The notes under the pieces are model-generated. The model had not been told where the DNA came from, searched no databases, and saw nothing but the letters and a program-made list of their open reading frames with translations. From NCBI GenBank assembly GCA_900315245.1, contig OMYJ01000003.1, positions 158,121-222,120 on the forward strand: a DNA stretch of 64,000 nt, given 5' to 3'. Origin of the DNA: an uncultured Bacteroidales bacterium (GTDB lineage Bacteria > Bacteroidota > Bacteroidia > Bacteroidales > WCHB1-69). Each line of letters begins with the position of its first letter. Positions within the stretch are counted from its first letter, which is position 1. The position numbers and the translations under genes are program-made. Below are positions 51,450-61,435 of the stretch, in pieces.

Positions 51450-52070
51450 TTACCCTTTCAGGTAAATCACCTTCTGCAGCCTTTCCAGAAACCGTGCCGC
51501 GTCGCCGCCGTCCATCTGCACGTGGTGGAACTGGAACGAGACGGGTAGTTTGGTTTTGAACCATTCTTTGCGGTACTTGCCCCACATCACCATCGGGTTG
51601 AGGAACTTGTCGGTGTATTGGTTGCAGATGCAGTCGAGTTCGGTCTGGATCATCGCGGAGGTGCCGACAATCATGTAGCCGTCAAGGAAGCTGCTCTCGC
51701 ACTCTTCCGCCACCTTGGTGGTCAGCGCGATGTAGTCGCGGTTGAACTGTTGCAGGTCGTCGGAGAAGGGGATGTCGCAGGAGTTGATGCCGCCCTTGCG
51801 GTTACGCACCACCACGTTGACGGCGATCTGGTCGTAGCGGAAGAGTTTGCCGTCCTCGGGCAGCAGGTGCAGTTCCTCGGTCCGGCTGGCGGTCTTCCCG
51901 ATGCACCAGCACATCAGCGTGTTGAACTTGATGCCGCTCTTCCGGCTGGTTCTCAGCAGTTTGCTCACATCCATCGTCTTTACCAGCGTCACCATCGGCA
52001 TCGGTGCGGTCATCCACATCTCGAAGGCGAATGCTCGCGGAGTCTCTTTAGGGTCTATTTCTTGTTTCAT
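51450..52070 (-). CDS. CatA-like O-acetyltransferase
   Basis: A 206-residue cytoplasmic protein of the chloramphenicol acetyltransferase fold. The C-terminal LPVSFQFHHVQMDGGDAARFLERLQ (near residues 172-196) carries the HHxxxDG catalytic histidine motif, and NTLMCWCIGKTA and PEDGKLFRYDQIAVNVVV match the family's N-terminal part. Many such chromosomal homologues are not resistance enzymes and their acceptor is unknown. It is monocistronic; only an imperfect -7 element (TACTTTAG) is seen. Confidence 0.85.
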   Translation of the reverse strand: MKQEIDPKETPRAFAFEMWMTAPMPMVTLVKTMDVSKLLRTSRKSGIKFNTLMCWCIGKTASRTEELHLLPEDGKLFRYDQIAVNVVVRNRKGGINSCDIPFSDDLQQFNRDYIALTTKVAEECESSFLDGYMIVGTSAMIQTELDCICNQYTDKFLNPMVMWGKYRKEWFKTKLPVSFQFHHVQMDGGDAARFLERLQKVIYLKG

Positions 52071-52154
52071 ATTAGGGATTGAGTTGAGGGGCTAAAGTAC
52101 GAAAAATGCGGAAAAGAGTTGCGTTGGCAATGACATGGAAAACGTTAATTATAG

Positions 52155-52910
52155 TTATTTTCTCACGATGACGCTACCGCTGCCCTGATGGGTGGCGAGG
52201 ATCAGCACCTCGGCAATCTGCACGTGGGCGGGTGCGTTGGCGGCATAGACGGCCACATCGGCGATGTCGTCGCCCGTAAGCGGCTTGATACCCTTATAGA
52301 CATTGGCGGCGCGCTCCGTATCACCGTGGAAACGGGTGTTGCTGAAGTTCGTCTCCACCAAACCGGGCTTGAGGTTCGTCACGCGGACGGCACTGCTCGC
52401 CACATCAAGGCGCAGTCCGTCCGTGATGGTTTTCACCGCCGACTTGGTGGCACAATATACGTTTCCGTTGGCGTATGCGGCATCACCGGCCACGGAACCG
52501 ATGTTGATAATATGGCCGCGGTCGCGCTGCACCATTCCCGGCACGATGAGACGTGTCATGGTCAACAACCCCTTGATGTTGGTGTCAATCATCGTCTCCC
52601 AGTCCTCGAAACTGCCCTCGTATTCGGGCTCCAGACCAAGTGCCAAACCGGCATTGTTGACTAACACATCGATGGCTTTCCATTCTTCGGGAAGTGCGTT
52701 GATGCACTGCGTGGCCTTCTCACGATCCCGCACATCAAACACCAACGTCAGCACTTGAGTGCCTTTTTCCGTCAATTCCTTGCGTATTTCTTCCAGTTTC
52801 TGCTCGTTGCGTCCGGTCAGAATCAGTTTGTCGCCATTCTCGGCGAATTTCCTTGCACATCCAAGCCCAATACCGCTTGTCGCACCCGTTATCAATACAA
52901 TCTTATTCAT
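52155..52910 (-). CDS. short-chain dehydrogenase/reductase (YdfG-like)
   Basis: A 251-residue cytoplasmic Rossmann-fold enzyme. The NAD(P)-binding TGATSGIG is at residues 8-15, NNAG in DVLVNNAGLALG near 87-90, and catalytic Tyr-x-x-x-Lys in YCATKSAVK near 152-156. It resembles the YdfG-type 3-hydroxy acid/serine dehydrogenases, which use NADP; the substrate is inferred only. ATG 52910 follows a -7 element; a longer frame starting within the leader is unlikely. It diverges from gmk. Confidence 0.9.
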   Translation of the reverse strand: MNKIVLITGATSGIGLGCARKFAENGDKLILTGRNEQKLEEIRKELTEKGTQVLTLVFDVRDREKATQCINALPEEWKAIDVLVNNAGLALGLEPEYEGSFEDWETMIDTNIKGLLTMTRLIVPGMVQRDRGHIINIGSVAGDAAYANGNVYCATKSAVKTITDGLRLDVASSAVRVTNLKPGLVETNFSNTRFHGDTERAANVYKGIKPLTGDDIADVAVYAANAPAHVQIAEVLILATHQGSGSVIVRK

Positions 52911-52954
52911 AATCAATATATTAAACTGTGATAAATTCAATAGGATTTCGATTA

Positions 52955-52962
52955 CAAAAATA
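52955..52962 (-). promoter_or_regulatory. -7 element for the SDR gene
   Basis: TATTTTTG on the minus strand, 45-52 bases before ATG 52910. It is about 60 bases from the divergent gmk promoter. Confidence 0.65.
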
Positions 52963-53020
52963 CATTTTTTGCATTATGAAATGTTCCTGAGTTTCCCGAC
53001 GTACATTTTTGATTTTTTTG

Positions 53021-53028
53021 TACCTTTG
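53021..53028 (+). promoter_or_regulatory. -7 element for gmk
   Basis: TACCTTTG on the plus strand, 20-27 bases before ATG 53048. Confidence 0.75.
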
Positions 53029-53047
53029 CCGCCTAAAACAACCTGAT

Positions 53048-53617
53048 ATGAACGGCAAAGTAATCATTGTGTCCGCACCGTCTGGAGCCGGCAAAACCTC
53101 CATCGTGAAGCACGTGTTGGAACTTCTTCCCGAGCTGCGGTTCTCCATATCCGCGACCACCCGCACCAAACGGGACGGCGAGGTCAACGGCAAAGACTAC
53201 CATTTCCTTACAGTCGATGACTTCAAAAAAGGCATCCGCCACGATGCGTTTCTGGAGTGGGAGGAGGTCTATGCCAACCAGTTCTACGGCACCCTCAAGA
53301 GCGAAATCCAGCGTATCTGGGACGAAGGCAAGGTCGTGATTTTCGACGTGGATGTGAAAGGTGGACTCAACATCAAGAAGTACTTCGGCGACAAGGCGTT
53401 AGCCATCTTCGTGGAACCGCCGACAGTGCAAGAGTTGGAAAACCGGTTACGCAAACGCGGCACTGAAACAGAAGAGTCCTTGCGCAAGCGCGTGGAGAAA
53501 GCCGAGTACGAGCTTTCGTTCGCGCCACAGTTCGACAAAATCATCCTCAACGACAATCTTGACGACGCTCGGGCGGAAATGCTCCAGACCATCCGCGAAT
53601 TCCTTGACAAAGAATGA
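53048..53617 (+). CDS. gmk: guanylate kinase
   Basis: A 189-residue cytoplasmic enzyme that converts GMP and ATP to GDP and ADP. The P-loop SAPSGAGKTS is at residues 8-17, the GMP-binding RFSISATTRTKRDGEVNGKDYHF near 32-54, and FDVDVKGGLNIKKYF near 98. All are intact and length is normal. The frame extends upstream, but the -7 element at 53021 makes ATG 53048 the start. Its stop overlaps the next gene's ATG by four bases. Confidence 0.95.
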   Translation: MNGKVIIVSAPSGAGKTSIVKHVLELLPELRFSISATTRTKRDGEVNGKDYHFLTVDDFKKGIRHDAFLEWEEVYANQFYGTLKSEIQRIWDEGKVVIFDVDVKGGLNIKKYFGDKALAIFVEPPTVQELENRLRKRGTETEESLRKRVEKAEYELSFAPQFDKIILNDNLDDARAEMLQTIREFLDKE

Positions 53618-54732
53618 GTTGTAAGGCCAAACATATCGCCATTGTGGGGGCGGGGGCTTCGGGACTCTTCTTAGCGAAGAAACTTTCCGAATCGCCAGAC
53701 ATGGATGTCACCGTCTTCGAGAAAAACCGCCAGGTGGGTGCGAAACTGCGTGCCTCCGGCGGAGGAAAAGCCAACATCTTCAACCGTGATATCCGCCCCG
53801 AACATTTCAACCAACCGGAGTTTGTCGCAGAGCTGCTACAGCATTATTCTCCGGAACAGCTTGAGAACCAGCTCGCTGAATGGGGTTTAGTGACGATTAC
53901 CGATGAGGAAGGCCGCGTCTATCCCGCCTCGCAGTTTTCCCAAACCGTCGTCGATGTGCTGACCCATTATCCGAACGAGAATGTACAATTGGCAACGAAT
54001 TACGACATCCAACACCTTGATTATAAGAACCGGAAGTGGAAAATCAACGACTCCCCCACTCTATTTGACGTTTTGGTTCTGGCATCAGGATCTCCTGCAG
54101 GCATGATTCCGAAAAACCAACGGGGCTACAATCACTATTTGCAAGATTTAGCACTGAAAATCAACCCATTAGAATCTTCTCTGTCGGGTTTCATCCTAAA
54201 AGATTATCCAAAGTCACTATCGGGCTGCAGAACAAAAGCTGTCGTTTCATTATACCAAAATAAGAAACTGATTCACAAAGAGTCTGGGGAAATCACGTTC
54301 AAGGATGACGGGGTCTCCGGCATTGTCATCATGAACTTGTCGGCCTACTATAGGCGTCTTTCATCGCAGAAAAACTGCCGTTTGGAAATCAACCTCACCT
54401 ACTGGGACGAGAATTTCGACACAAGCACTTATTTGCGCAACAATCGCAACACCACCGGACTTTTACATCCGAAATTAGCCGCCCTATATCAGCAGAAGCC
54501 CTTCGACATTCACCGGCTCACATTTCAAATCGAAGACACATACGCCTTGGACACGGCACAGGTTTCCCACGGCGGCATCGACCTGTCGGAAATTGAAGGG
54601 AACTTTGCCGCAAAAAGATTCAAGAACCTCTACATTCTCGGCGAAATGCTGGATGTGGACGGCGTTTGCGGCGGCTACAATCTGTTTTTCGCATTTGCCT
54701 CGGCGGCAGTTGCCGGAAACAGCATAATGTAG
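53614..54732 (+). CDS. HI0933/BaiN-family flavoprotein
   Basis: A 372-residue FAD-dependent oxidoreductase. The dinucleotide fold GAGASGLFLA is at residues 12-21, KLRASGGGKANIFNRD near 47-62 is the family's conserved GKCN-type motif (GGGKANIFN), and the C-terminal LYILGEMLDVDGVCGGYNLFFAFASA is the second signature. It is slightly shorter than the usual 400 residues. The physiological reaction is unknown; gut relatives reduce bile-acid intermediates or menaquinone-like compounds. ATGA overlap with gmk indicates coupled translation. Confidence 0.88.
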   Translation: MSCKAKHIAIVGAGASGLFLAKKLSESPDMDVTVFEKNRQVGAKLRASGGGKANIFNRDIRPEHFNQPEFVAELLQHYSPEQLENQLAEWGLVTITDEEGRVYPASQFSQTVVDVLTHYPNENVQLATNYDIQHLDYKNRKWKINDSPTLFDVLVLASGSPAGMIPKNQRGYNHYLQDLALKINPLESSLSGFILKDYPKSLSGCRTKAVVSLYQNKKLIHKESGEITFKDDGVSGIVIMNLSAYYRRLSSQKNCRLEINLTYWDENFDTSTYLRNNRNTTGLLHPKLAALYQQKPFDIHRLTFQIEDTYALDTAQVSHGGIDLSEIEGNFAAKRFKNLYILGEMLDVDGVCGGYNLFFAFASAAVAGNSIM

Positions 54733-54787
54733 CAACATATTATTATTCACCACCACATTCCATCTATATTCTTCTTTCAAAAAATCG

Positions 54788-54795
54788 TATCTTTG
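54788..54795 (+). promoter_or_regulatory. -7 element for purL
   Basis: TATCTTTG on the plus strand, 26-33 bases before ATG 54821. Confidence 0.75.
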
Positions 54796-54820
54796 CGCCG
54801 CATTTTAGAAAAAAACAATT

Positions 54821-57800
54821 ATGCGTAACGCCCGTATTTTCATAGAAAAAAAACAGGGTTTTCAAGTCGAGGCCGACAGTTTGAAAGCCACTTTGAATCA
54901 GAATTTTAATCTCAAAATCAACAACCTTCGCCATCTGAAGGTCTATGACATATTCAATATAGACGAGGAGCTGCTCAGGAAAGCCGAAAACGTGGTTTTC
55001 TCCGAACCGGTGACAGATGACATATATCACGAATTTCCATTGGAAGGCAAGAAGTATTTCGCTGTGGAGTTCCTGCCCGGGCAATTCGACCAGCGGGCCG
55101 ACAGCGCCATGCAGTGCCTTAAACTCCTGAATCCCAAGACGGAAGCGGTTATCAAAAGTGCAAACTTGTATGTAATTGACGGGGACCTGACTGACGAGCA
55201 ATGGCAGAAGGTGAAGAAATATTGCATTAACGAGGTGGAGGCCCGCGAAAAGGACATGTCCCGTCTTGAGCTAATGGAAGATCCTGAAGTTCAAGATGTT
55301 CCGATTTATAATGGTTTCAGGACCTGGACTGAGGAGCAATTGCGTGACTTCCACGGCATGATGGGGCTGGCAATGTCTATGGAGGATCTGAAATTCATCC
55401 AGCAATATTTTGCCAACGATGAGAAACGTGACCCGTCCGACACGGAGATCAAGCTACTGGACACTTACTGGAGCGACCACTGCCGCCATACAACGTTCGA
55501 GACTGCAATCACGGACATCCAAACAGAAGGTGACAATATTTACAAAGAGCAGATAGAAAATGCGTTGCGTGAATATCTCGCTGTGCGCGACGAAATGTAC
55601 GGCAAAGACACGCAACGGCCTGTCACGCTGATGGATCTGGCTTCCATCAACGGCAAATACGAGTACAAACGCGGCAACCTCCCTGACAAGGAAATCTCCG
55701 AGGAGAACAACGCCTGCAGCATCCGCGTGAAGGTGGATGTCGATGGCAAGGAGGAGGACTGGCTGCTGATGTACAAGAACGAGACGCACAACCACCCGAC
55801 GGAGATTGAGCCGTTCGGCGGGGCAGCCACCTGCGTGGGCGGTGCCATCCGCGACCCATTGAGCGGGCGTAGCTATGTGTATCAGGCACTGCGTGTTACG
55901 GGCGCGGGCGACATCAACGCCCCGATTTCCGCCACACTGCCTGGCAAACTCCCGCAGTCGGTGATTTCCAAGACCGCCGCCGCCGGATATTCCTCTTACG
56001 GCAACCAAATCGGTTTGGCCACCACCTGCGTCCGCGAAATCTATCACCCTGACTATCAAGCGAAACGTCTGGAAATCGGAGCCGTGGTGGGTGCCGTTCC
56101 CGAAAACCAAGTTCGCCGTGAACGACCTCAGCCCGGCGACATCATCATCATGTTCGGCGGCCGTACCGGTCGCGACGGCGTCGGTGGCGCTACCGGTTCC
56201 TCAAAGGAACACAACGAAAAATCTCTCGACACCTGCTCCGCCGAGGTGCAGAAAGGTAATGCCCCTGAAGAACGCAAAATCCAGCATCTCTTCCGCCGTC
56301 CAGAAGTGACCAAGCTCATCAAGAAGTCTAACGACTTCGGTGCCGGCGGCGTAAGTGTGGCCATCGGTGAACTGGCCGATGGACTGGTCATCGATTTGGA
56401 CACTGTCCGCACGAAATATAACGGCCTTAACGGTTCGGAGGTCGCCATCAGTGAGTCGCAGGAACGCATGAGCGTGGTGGTTGCCCCCGAAGACGTGGAG
56501 ACATTCTTCCAATACTGTCGCGAAGAGAACTTGGAAGCTAACATCATCGCCAAGGTGACCGACAATAACCGCCTGACGATGACGTGGCGCGGCAAGACCA
56601 TCGTGGATCTCAGCCGCGACTTCATCAACACCAACGGCGTGCGGCAGAAGGTGACCGCCAAAATTGCTCCCGTGGAGAACGGTGTGATGAAATCTGTTGA
56701 CATTCAAGGGAAAACGATGCAGGAGAAATGGCACAGTTGCCTCACCAACCCGAACGTGGCTTCCCAAAAGGGCCTCATCGAGATGTTCGACGCTACTATT
56801 GGGGCTTCCACAGTGCTGATGCCATTTGGCGGCAAAGACCAGATGACGGAAGCGCAGGTGAGCGCACAGAAACTGCCTGTACTGCACGGACATACAAACC
56901 TTGCCTCCATCATGGCGTTCGGCTACAACCCGTTTATCGCCATCCGTTCCCCATATCATGCAGGCGTGATGGCCGTTTTGGAGGCCATGTCGAAAATCGT
57001 GGCGGCAGGCGGCGACTACCACAAAATCCGTTTTACCTTCCAGGAATATTTTGAGAAACTCGGCAAAGAGCCAACCCGTTGGGGCAAACCGCTTTCCGCA
57101 CTGTTGGGCGCTTTCTGGATGCAGAAAGAGTTCGGGCTCGCCTCCTTAGGTGGCAAGGACTCCATGAGCGGCACCTTCAAAGACATGCACGTGCCGCCCA
57201 CCATCGTCTCTTTCGCCATTACCACGGAGAATTCCGACCACATCGTTTCGCCGGAGTTCAAACAAAAAGGCAATTACATCTACTTCATAGAAAACAAGTT
57301 AGAAAACGACATTCCGAACATCCAGCACACCGCCGAGATATTCGACTTCGTACACAAAAACATTCTGGATCAAAAGATAATCTCTGCTTTCACATTGCAG
57401 TTCGGTGGCATTGCGGAAGCATTGGCCAAGATGAGCTTCGGCAATGACTTGGGCTTTGATATCCAGACTGATAAAGACTTGTTTGCATACGGTTACGGCA
57501 GTTTCATCGTGGAAACCACTGAGAAACTGGATGCGCCGTTTGCCATTGAGTTGGGTAAGGTCGCTGACAACTTCATCGTTAACGGCGAGAAGCTCAACAA
57601 AGCGGCGCTGTTGGCGGCTTGGCGTGGCTTCTATGGCAAGCTCTACCCGCAGACCGCCCCGAACGAAACGGTTTCCGTTGGTGCGGAGTTCACCCGTAAA
57701 GCGCAAAACCACAGTTTCGAACCTACCACGAAAGTAAGCAAACCGAAGGTGATTTTGCCCGTGTTCCCCGGCACCAACTGCGACTACGACACAGCGAAAG

Positions 57801-58537
57801 CGTTCGAAGACGCCGGCGCGGAAACCCGCATCTTGGTCTTCAAGAATCTGGACGAGGCGGCCATCGAGCAATCCATTGACGAGTTGGCGGCGGCCATCCG
57901 CGAGTCGCAGATACTCGCGCTCTCCGGAGGTTTCAGCTTGGGTGACGAGCCCGACGGCAGCGGCAAGTTCATCGCTAACGTGCTCAACAGTCCGAAGGTC
58001 AAAGCGGCCGTAGAGGATCTGCTGGCCCGCAAGTGCTTGGTACTCGGCATCTGCAACGGCTTCCAAGCACTCGTCAAGTCGGGTCTGCTGCCCTTCGGCA
58101 AGCTCGGCGATGTCACACCCGATTCTCCCACCCTCTACCGTAACAACATCAACCGCCACATCTCGCGCATCGTGCGCACCCGCGTAGGCAGTACCAACTC
58201 CCCATGGCTCGCCTCCTTCAAGGAAGGCGACGTCCACCAAATAGCAGTCAGCCACGGCGAAGGCAAGTTCGTGGTGTCGGAGAAGCTGGCCAAGCAGCTC
58301 TTCGAGAACGGTCAGGTAGCGTTCCAGTATTGCGACGAAGCTGGAAACGTGAGTATGGATCCCGAGGACAACCCCAATGGTTCCTTCTACGCCATCGAGG
58401 GCATCGTTTCCGACAACGGTCTGATTCTCGGCAAGATGGGTCACAGCGAACGCAAGGGACGCAACCTCTACAAGAACATCAGCGGAAACAAAGAACAGGA
58501 TATCTTTGCGAACGCGGTGGCGTATTTCGGGCGATGA
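54821..58537 (+). CDS. purL: phosphoribosylformylglycinamidine synthase
   Basis: A 1238-residue single-chain PurL: N-terminal PurS-like and linker domains, two FGAM synthetase halves (LLDTYWSDHCRHTTFETAI near 210, ETHNHPTEIEPFGGAATCVGG near 320, SLGGKDSMSGTF near 770), and a C-terminal glutaminase with nucleophile Cys1078 in LGICNGFQALVKSG. It makes formylglycinamidine ribotide from FGAR, glutamine and ATP in purine synthesis. Length matches the large-type enzyme. It has its own promoter. The 9-base tandem repeat starts at its stop codon. Confidence 0.97.
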   Translation: MRNARIFIEKKQGFQVEADSLKATLNQNFNLKINNLRHLKVYDIFNIDEELLRKAENVVFSEPVTDDIYHEFPLEGKKYFAVEFLPGQFDQRADSAMQCLKLLNPKTEAVIKSANLYVIDGDLTDEQWQKVKKYCINEVEAREKDMSRLELMEDPEVQDVPIYNGFRTWTEEQLRDFHGMMGLAMSMEDLKFIQQYFANDEKRDPSDTEIKLLDTYWSDHCRHTTFETAITDIQTEGDNIYKEQIENALREYLAVRDEMYGKDTQRPVTLMDLASINGKYEYKRGNLPDKEISEENNACSIRVKVDVDGKEEDWLLMYKNETHNHPTEIEPFGGAATCVGGAIRDPLSGRSYVYQALRVTGAGDINAPISATLPGKLPQSVISKTAAAGYSSYGNQIGLATTCVREIYHPDYQAKRLEIGAVVGAVPENQVRRERPQPGDIIIMFGGRTGRDGVGGATGSSKEHNEKSLDTCSAEVQKGNAPEERKIQHLFRRPEVTKLIKKSNDFGAGGVSVAIGELADGLVIDLDTVRTKYNGLNGSEVAISESQERMSVVVAPEDVETFFQYCREENLEANIIAKVTDNNRLTMTWRGKTIVDLSRDFINTNGVRQKVTAKIAPVENGVMKSVDIQGKTMQEKWHSCLTNPNVASQKGLIEMFDATIGASTVLMPFGGKDQMTEAQVSAQKLPVLHGHTNLASIMAFGYNPFIAIRSPYHAGVMAVLEAMSKIVAAGGDYHKIRFTFQEYFEKLGKEPTRWGKPLSALLGAFWMQKEFGLASLGGKDSMSGTFKDMHVPPTIVSFAITTENSDHIVSPEFKQKGNYIYFIENKLENDIPNIQHTAEIFDFVHKNILDQKIISAFTLQFGGIAEALAKMSFGNDLGFDIQTDKDLFAYGYGSFIVETTEKLDAPFAIELGKVADNFIVNGEKLNKAALLAAWRGFYGKLYPQTAPNETVSVGAEFTRKAQNHSFEPTTKVSKPKVILPVFPGTNCDYDTAKAFEDAGAETRILVFKNLDEAAIEQSIDELAAAIRESQILALSGGFSLGDEPDGSGKFIANVLNSPKVKAAVEDLLARKCLVLGICNGFQALVKSGLLPFGKLGDVTPDSPTLYRNNINRHISRIVRTRVGSTNSPWLASFKEGDVHQIAVSHGEGKFVVSEKLAKQLFENGQVAFQYCDEAGNVSMDPEDNPNGSFYAIEGIVSDNGLILGKMGHSERKGRNLYKNISGNKEQDIFANAVAYFGR

Positions 58538-58680
58538 GGCGATGAGGCGATGAAACGATGAGGCGATGAAGCGATGAAACGATGAAACGATGAAGCGATG
58601 AAGCGATGAAACGATGAAGCGATGAAGCGATGAAAAGATGAAGCGATGAAGCGATGAAAAGAGGATAAGATGATAAGATG
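58532..58680. repeat. 9-nt tandem repeat (VNTR) after purL
   Basis: About sixteen copies of a 9-base unit, GATGARRCG (variants GATGAAGCG, GATGAAACG, GATGAGGCG), begin in the last codon and TGA stop of purL. The remaining spacer to 58788 is CTGTTCACTGTTCAC and AATAACC-type low-complexity sequence. No gene is seen in the 251-base gap. Confidence 0.95.
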
Positions 58681-58788
58681 AATATGGTACCGTCTGCTCA
58701 CTGTTCACTGTTCACTGTTCACTAATCACTATTCACCAATACACCAGCTTCAATAACCAATAACCCCTAACCAATAACCATTCCAAAA

Positions 58789-59427
58789 ATGCGAATCAAC
58801 GACATAGAATACATTGAAGTGGCGGTTTTTGACGTCAGGTCATCCTCCCAGGCTATGGAGGCATTCTCCATGATTTTGGTGGACAAGGCGAATCTCACCC
58901 ATTATGTGCCCATCATCATCGGGTTGAACGAGGCGCGGGCGATTTTGGGCGAACTGCACGGAAGACTTCCTCAACGGCCTCTCACTCACGCGCTTTTCGT
59001 TGACCTCATCACCAACAATATTCCCGACTACAATATTGAATTCGTCTCCATCAACGAGTTCAGCCAGGGAATCTATTATGCCTCCATTGTCATCCAAACG
59101 CCGACCGAATCGTTCTTTGAGGTTGATGCCCGCCCGTCAGATGCCGTGGCCATCGCCTTATGCGCCGGCGTACCCATCTATTTCAACAAGGTTCTCTTTG
59201 AAGAACAGATGCAGATTGCCACGAAATCACCTGATTATCAAGAGGAAGCCCCCTTTACGGGCGAATCTGGAAAGGTACGTCCTTCTACGCCAACCGAAAC
59301 TGTCCAATCGGAATGGGAAAACCTTTCTGTACCAGAACTGAAAGAATTGCTCCAGAATGCTGTTGAGGAGGAGAATTATGAACTGGCAGCGAAGATTCAG
59401 GAGGAGATAGATAGACGTAAAACTTGA
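58789..59427 (+). CDS. bifunctional nuclease family protein with UvrB/C motif
   Basis: A 212-residue cytoplasmic protein. Residues 1-150 are the DUF151 bifunctional-nuclease domain (PIIIGLNEARAILGELHGRLPQRPLTHALFVDLI, FFEVDARPSDAVAIALCAGVPIYF). Residues about 173-210 form a UvrB/UvrC-type helical hairpin (LKELLQNAVEEENYELAAKIQEEIDRR). The plant founder of the family degrades DNA and RNA; bacterial roles are unclear. It lies 38 bases upstream of recQ on the same strand, perhaps a DNA-repair operon. Confidence 0.9.
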   Translation: MRINDIEYIEVAVFDVRSSSQAMEAFSMILVDKANLTHYVPIIIGLNEARAILGELHGRLPQRPLTHALFVDLITNNIPDYNIEFVSINEFSQGIYYASIVIQTPTESFFEVDARPSDAVAIALCAGVPIYFNKVLFEEQMQIATKSPDYQEEAPFTGESGKVRPSTPTETVQSEWENLSVPELKELLQNAVEEENYELAAKIQEEIDRRKT

Positions 59428-59464
59428 GACTTGAGACTTACTACTTGAAACCTGAAACTGGAGG

Positions 59465-61345
59465 ATGAATGATTTTAGACAGAAAGCCCGCACCGTTCTC
59501 AAGCAGCATTGGGGATACGACAGTTTCCGGCCGCTGCAGGAAGACATCATCCTTTCTGTGCTGGAAGGGCGTGACACTCTCGCGCTATTGCCCACCGGAG
59601 GCGGGAAATCCATCTGTTTCCAAGTGCCTGCGCTCGTGAAAGGCGGTCTTTGCATCGTCATCTCGCCTCTTATTGCCCTTATGAAGGATCAGGTTGAGCA
59701 CCTCCGCGCCCGCCATATCAAGGCCGGAGCCATCTACTCTGGGATGCGGCAGAGCGAAATCCAGGCCACCATCGACAACTGTCTCTTTGACCATGAATAC
59801 CGTTTTCTCTATGTTTCTCCGGAACGACTTCAAACAGAACACTTTAAGATGAACTTCGAGCGGATGCCAGTCTCCATGATTGCCGTGGACGAGGCGCACT
59901 GCATCTCGCAATGGGGCTACGACTTTCGGCCGCCGTATCTGGAAATCGCACAGATTCGCAAGATTTTCCCGCAGGTGCCCATATTGGCCCTCACCGCCAC
60001 CGCCACACCCGAAGTAGTAAAGGATATCCAGCTGCGGCTGGACTTCAAGACCGAAAATGTCTTCCAAAAAAGCTTCAAACGGAGCAATTTGACCTATTTT
60101 GTGGTTAACGAGGAGGACAAAAACAGCCGGATGCTTCGGATCATGAACCGCTATCCCGGCTCGGGCATCGTATATGTGCGCAACCGTAAGAAAACAGCGG
60201 AAACCGCTGATTTCCTGCGCAATAACGGTATCTCCGCCGACTATTACCATGCCGGGTTGGATCCTCGCGAACGCGACCGCAAGCAACAGAGCTGGATGAA
60301 AGGCGAAACCCGCGTGATGGTTTCCACCAATGCTTTCGGCATGGGTATTGACAAACCGGACGTACGGTTCGTGGTACATATCGATTTGCCTGACACCTTA
60401 GAAGCTTACTTCCAAGAGGCGGGACGCGCCGGCCGCGACGAGAAGCCCGCTGTCGCTATCCTGCTGTACGACAACTACGATGTGGCCCAGCTCAAGCGCA
60501 ACTTCACCTTCACGTTCCCCGAAATTGACCGTGTGCGCGAAGTCTATCGCGAACTTTGCCAGTCACACCACATCGAAATCGGCACGGGCCAGAACAAGGT
60601 CTTCCCGTTCTCCATGGAAGAACACGCCCGCACCGTGAAGATGAACGCCGCACAGTATTTCAACGCGCTGAAACTGCTCAACAACATCGGCGTCATCCTC
60701 GTATCCGAACACCTGCGCGAAAAGTCCGAATTACAGTTTCGTCTGACCGGCGACCAATTGCTGAAATTTCAAAAAGAAAAACCCGAATACGAACCACTGA
60801 CCACCACAATTCTGCGTTCCTATACCGGCGTATTCTCCCAATTCGTCAACATTGACGAACAGCTGTTGGCCTCCCGTTTGGAAACATCAGAAAAATCTGT
60901 AATAGAGCAGCTTAAAACGTTGCGAAGCGAGAAAATTCTCTCCTACCAGCCACAGAGCAACATCCCGTTAATCGTCTTCTTGAAAGATAGAATTGACGAA
61001 AAATATCTCTATTTTGACAAAAAAATCTACGATTTTCGGAAAGAGAAGGCGGAAGAGCGGTTGGCAGCAGTGGAAAATTACGTGAAAACCGACAACGTAT
61101 GCCGCAGCCAATTGTTATTGCAGTATTTCGGGGAATGGAGCAGCACCCCATGCGGTGAATGCGACGTGTGCAGGCGCAACCAAATACAACGTATCAAAAA
61201 CAAAATCTTTGAACAGATTTCCGGCGAAGTAAAATCTTTACAGCAAAAAAGTTATACCCCAAAACAAATCCTCACTGAACTTTCCAAAAAATACGAGGAG
61301 CCGCAAATCGTAGAGGTGATGCGATTCCTCGCAGATCAACGTTAG
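59465..61345 (+). CDS. recQ: ATP-dependent DNA helicase RecQ (no HRDC)
   Basis: A 626-residue RecQ helicase. Walker A LPTGGGKS is near residues 41-48, DEAH at 142-145 (VDEAHCISQWGYDFRP), motif V-VI STNAFGMGIDKPDVRFVVH and QEAGRAGRDEKPA near 280-325. Zinc-binding cysteines are near 542, 559, 562 and 565 (TPCGECDVC), with a winged-helix region around. It ends without an HRDC domain, as many Bacteroidota RecQ proteins do. It unwinds DNA at stalled forks and recombination intermediates. Confidence 0.94.
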   Translation: MNDFRQKARTVLKQHWGYDSFRPLQEDIILSVLEGRDTLALLPTGGGKSICFQVPALVKGGLCIVISPLIALMKDQVEHLRARHIKAGAIYSGMRQSEIQATIDNCLFDHEYRFLYVSPERLQTEHFKMNFERMPVSMIAVDEAHCISQWGYDFRPPYLEIAQIRKIFPQVPILALTATATPEVVKDIQLRLDFKTENVFQKSFKRSNLTYFVVNEEDKNSRMLRIMNRYPGSGIVYVRNRKKTAETADFLRNNGISADYYHAGLDPRERDRKQQSWMKGETRVMVSTNAFGMGIDKPDVRFVVHIDLPDTLEAYFQEAGRAGRDEKPAVAILLYDNYDVAQLKRNFTFTFPEIDRVREVYRELCQSHHIEIGTGQNKVFPFSMEEHARTVKMNAAQYFNALKLLNNIGVILVSEHLREKSELQFRLTGDQLLKFQKEKPEYEPLTTTILRSYTGVFSQFVNIDEQLLASRLETSEKSVIEQLKTLRSEKILSYQPQSNIPLIVFLKDRIDEKYLYFDKKIYDFRKEKAEERLAAVENYVKTDNVCRSQLLLQYFGEWSSTPCGECDVCRRNQIQRIKNKIFEQISGEVKSLQQKSYTPKQILTELSKKYEEPQIVEVMRFLADQR

Positions 61346-61435
61346 TTTGCAATAAGAAATTGGCAATCAGTACGAAAAAAAGGACTTAAGATTCTGCATC
61401 CTAAGTCCTAAATCTTACGTCTTACGTCACACGTC

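Noticed and set aside
57299..58708. A 469-codon minus-strand frame containing SSFHRFIA repeats
   Set aside because: It is the antisense shadow of purL plus the downstream 9-nt tandem repeat.
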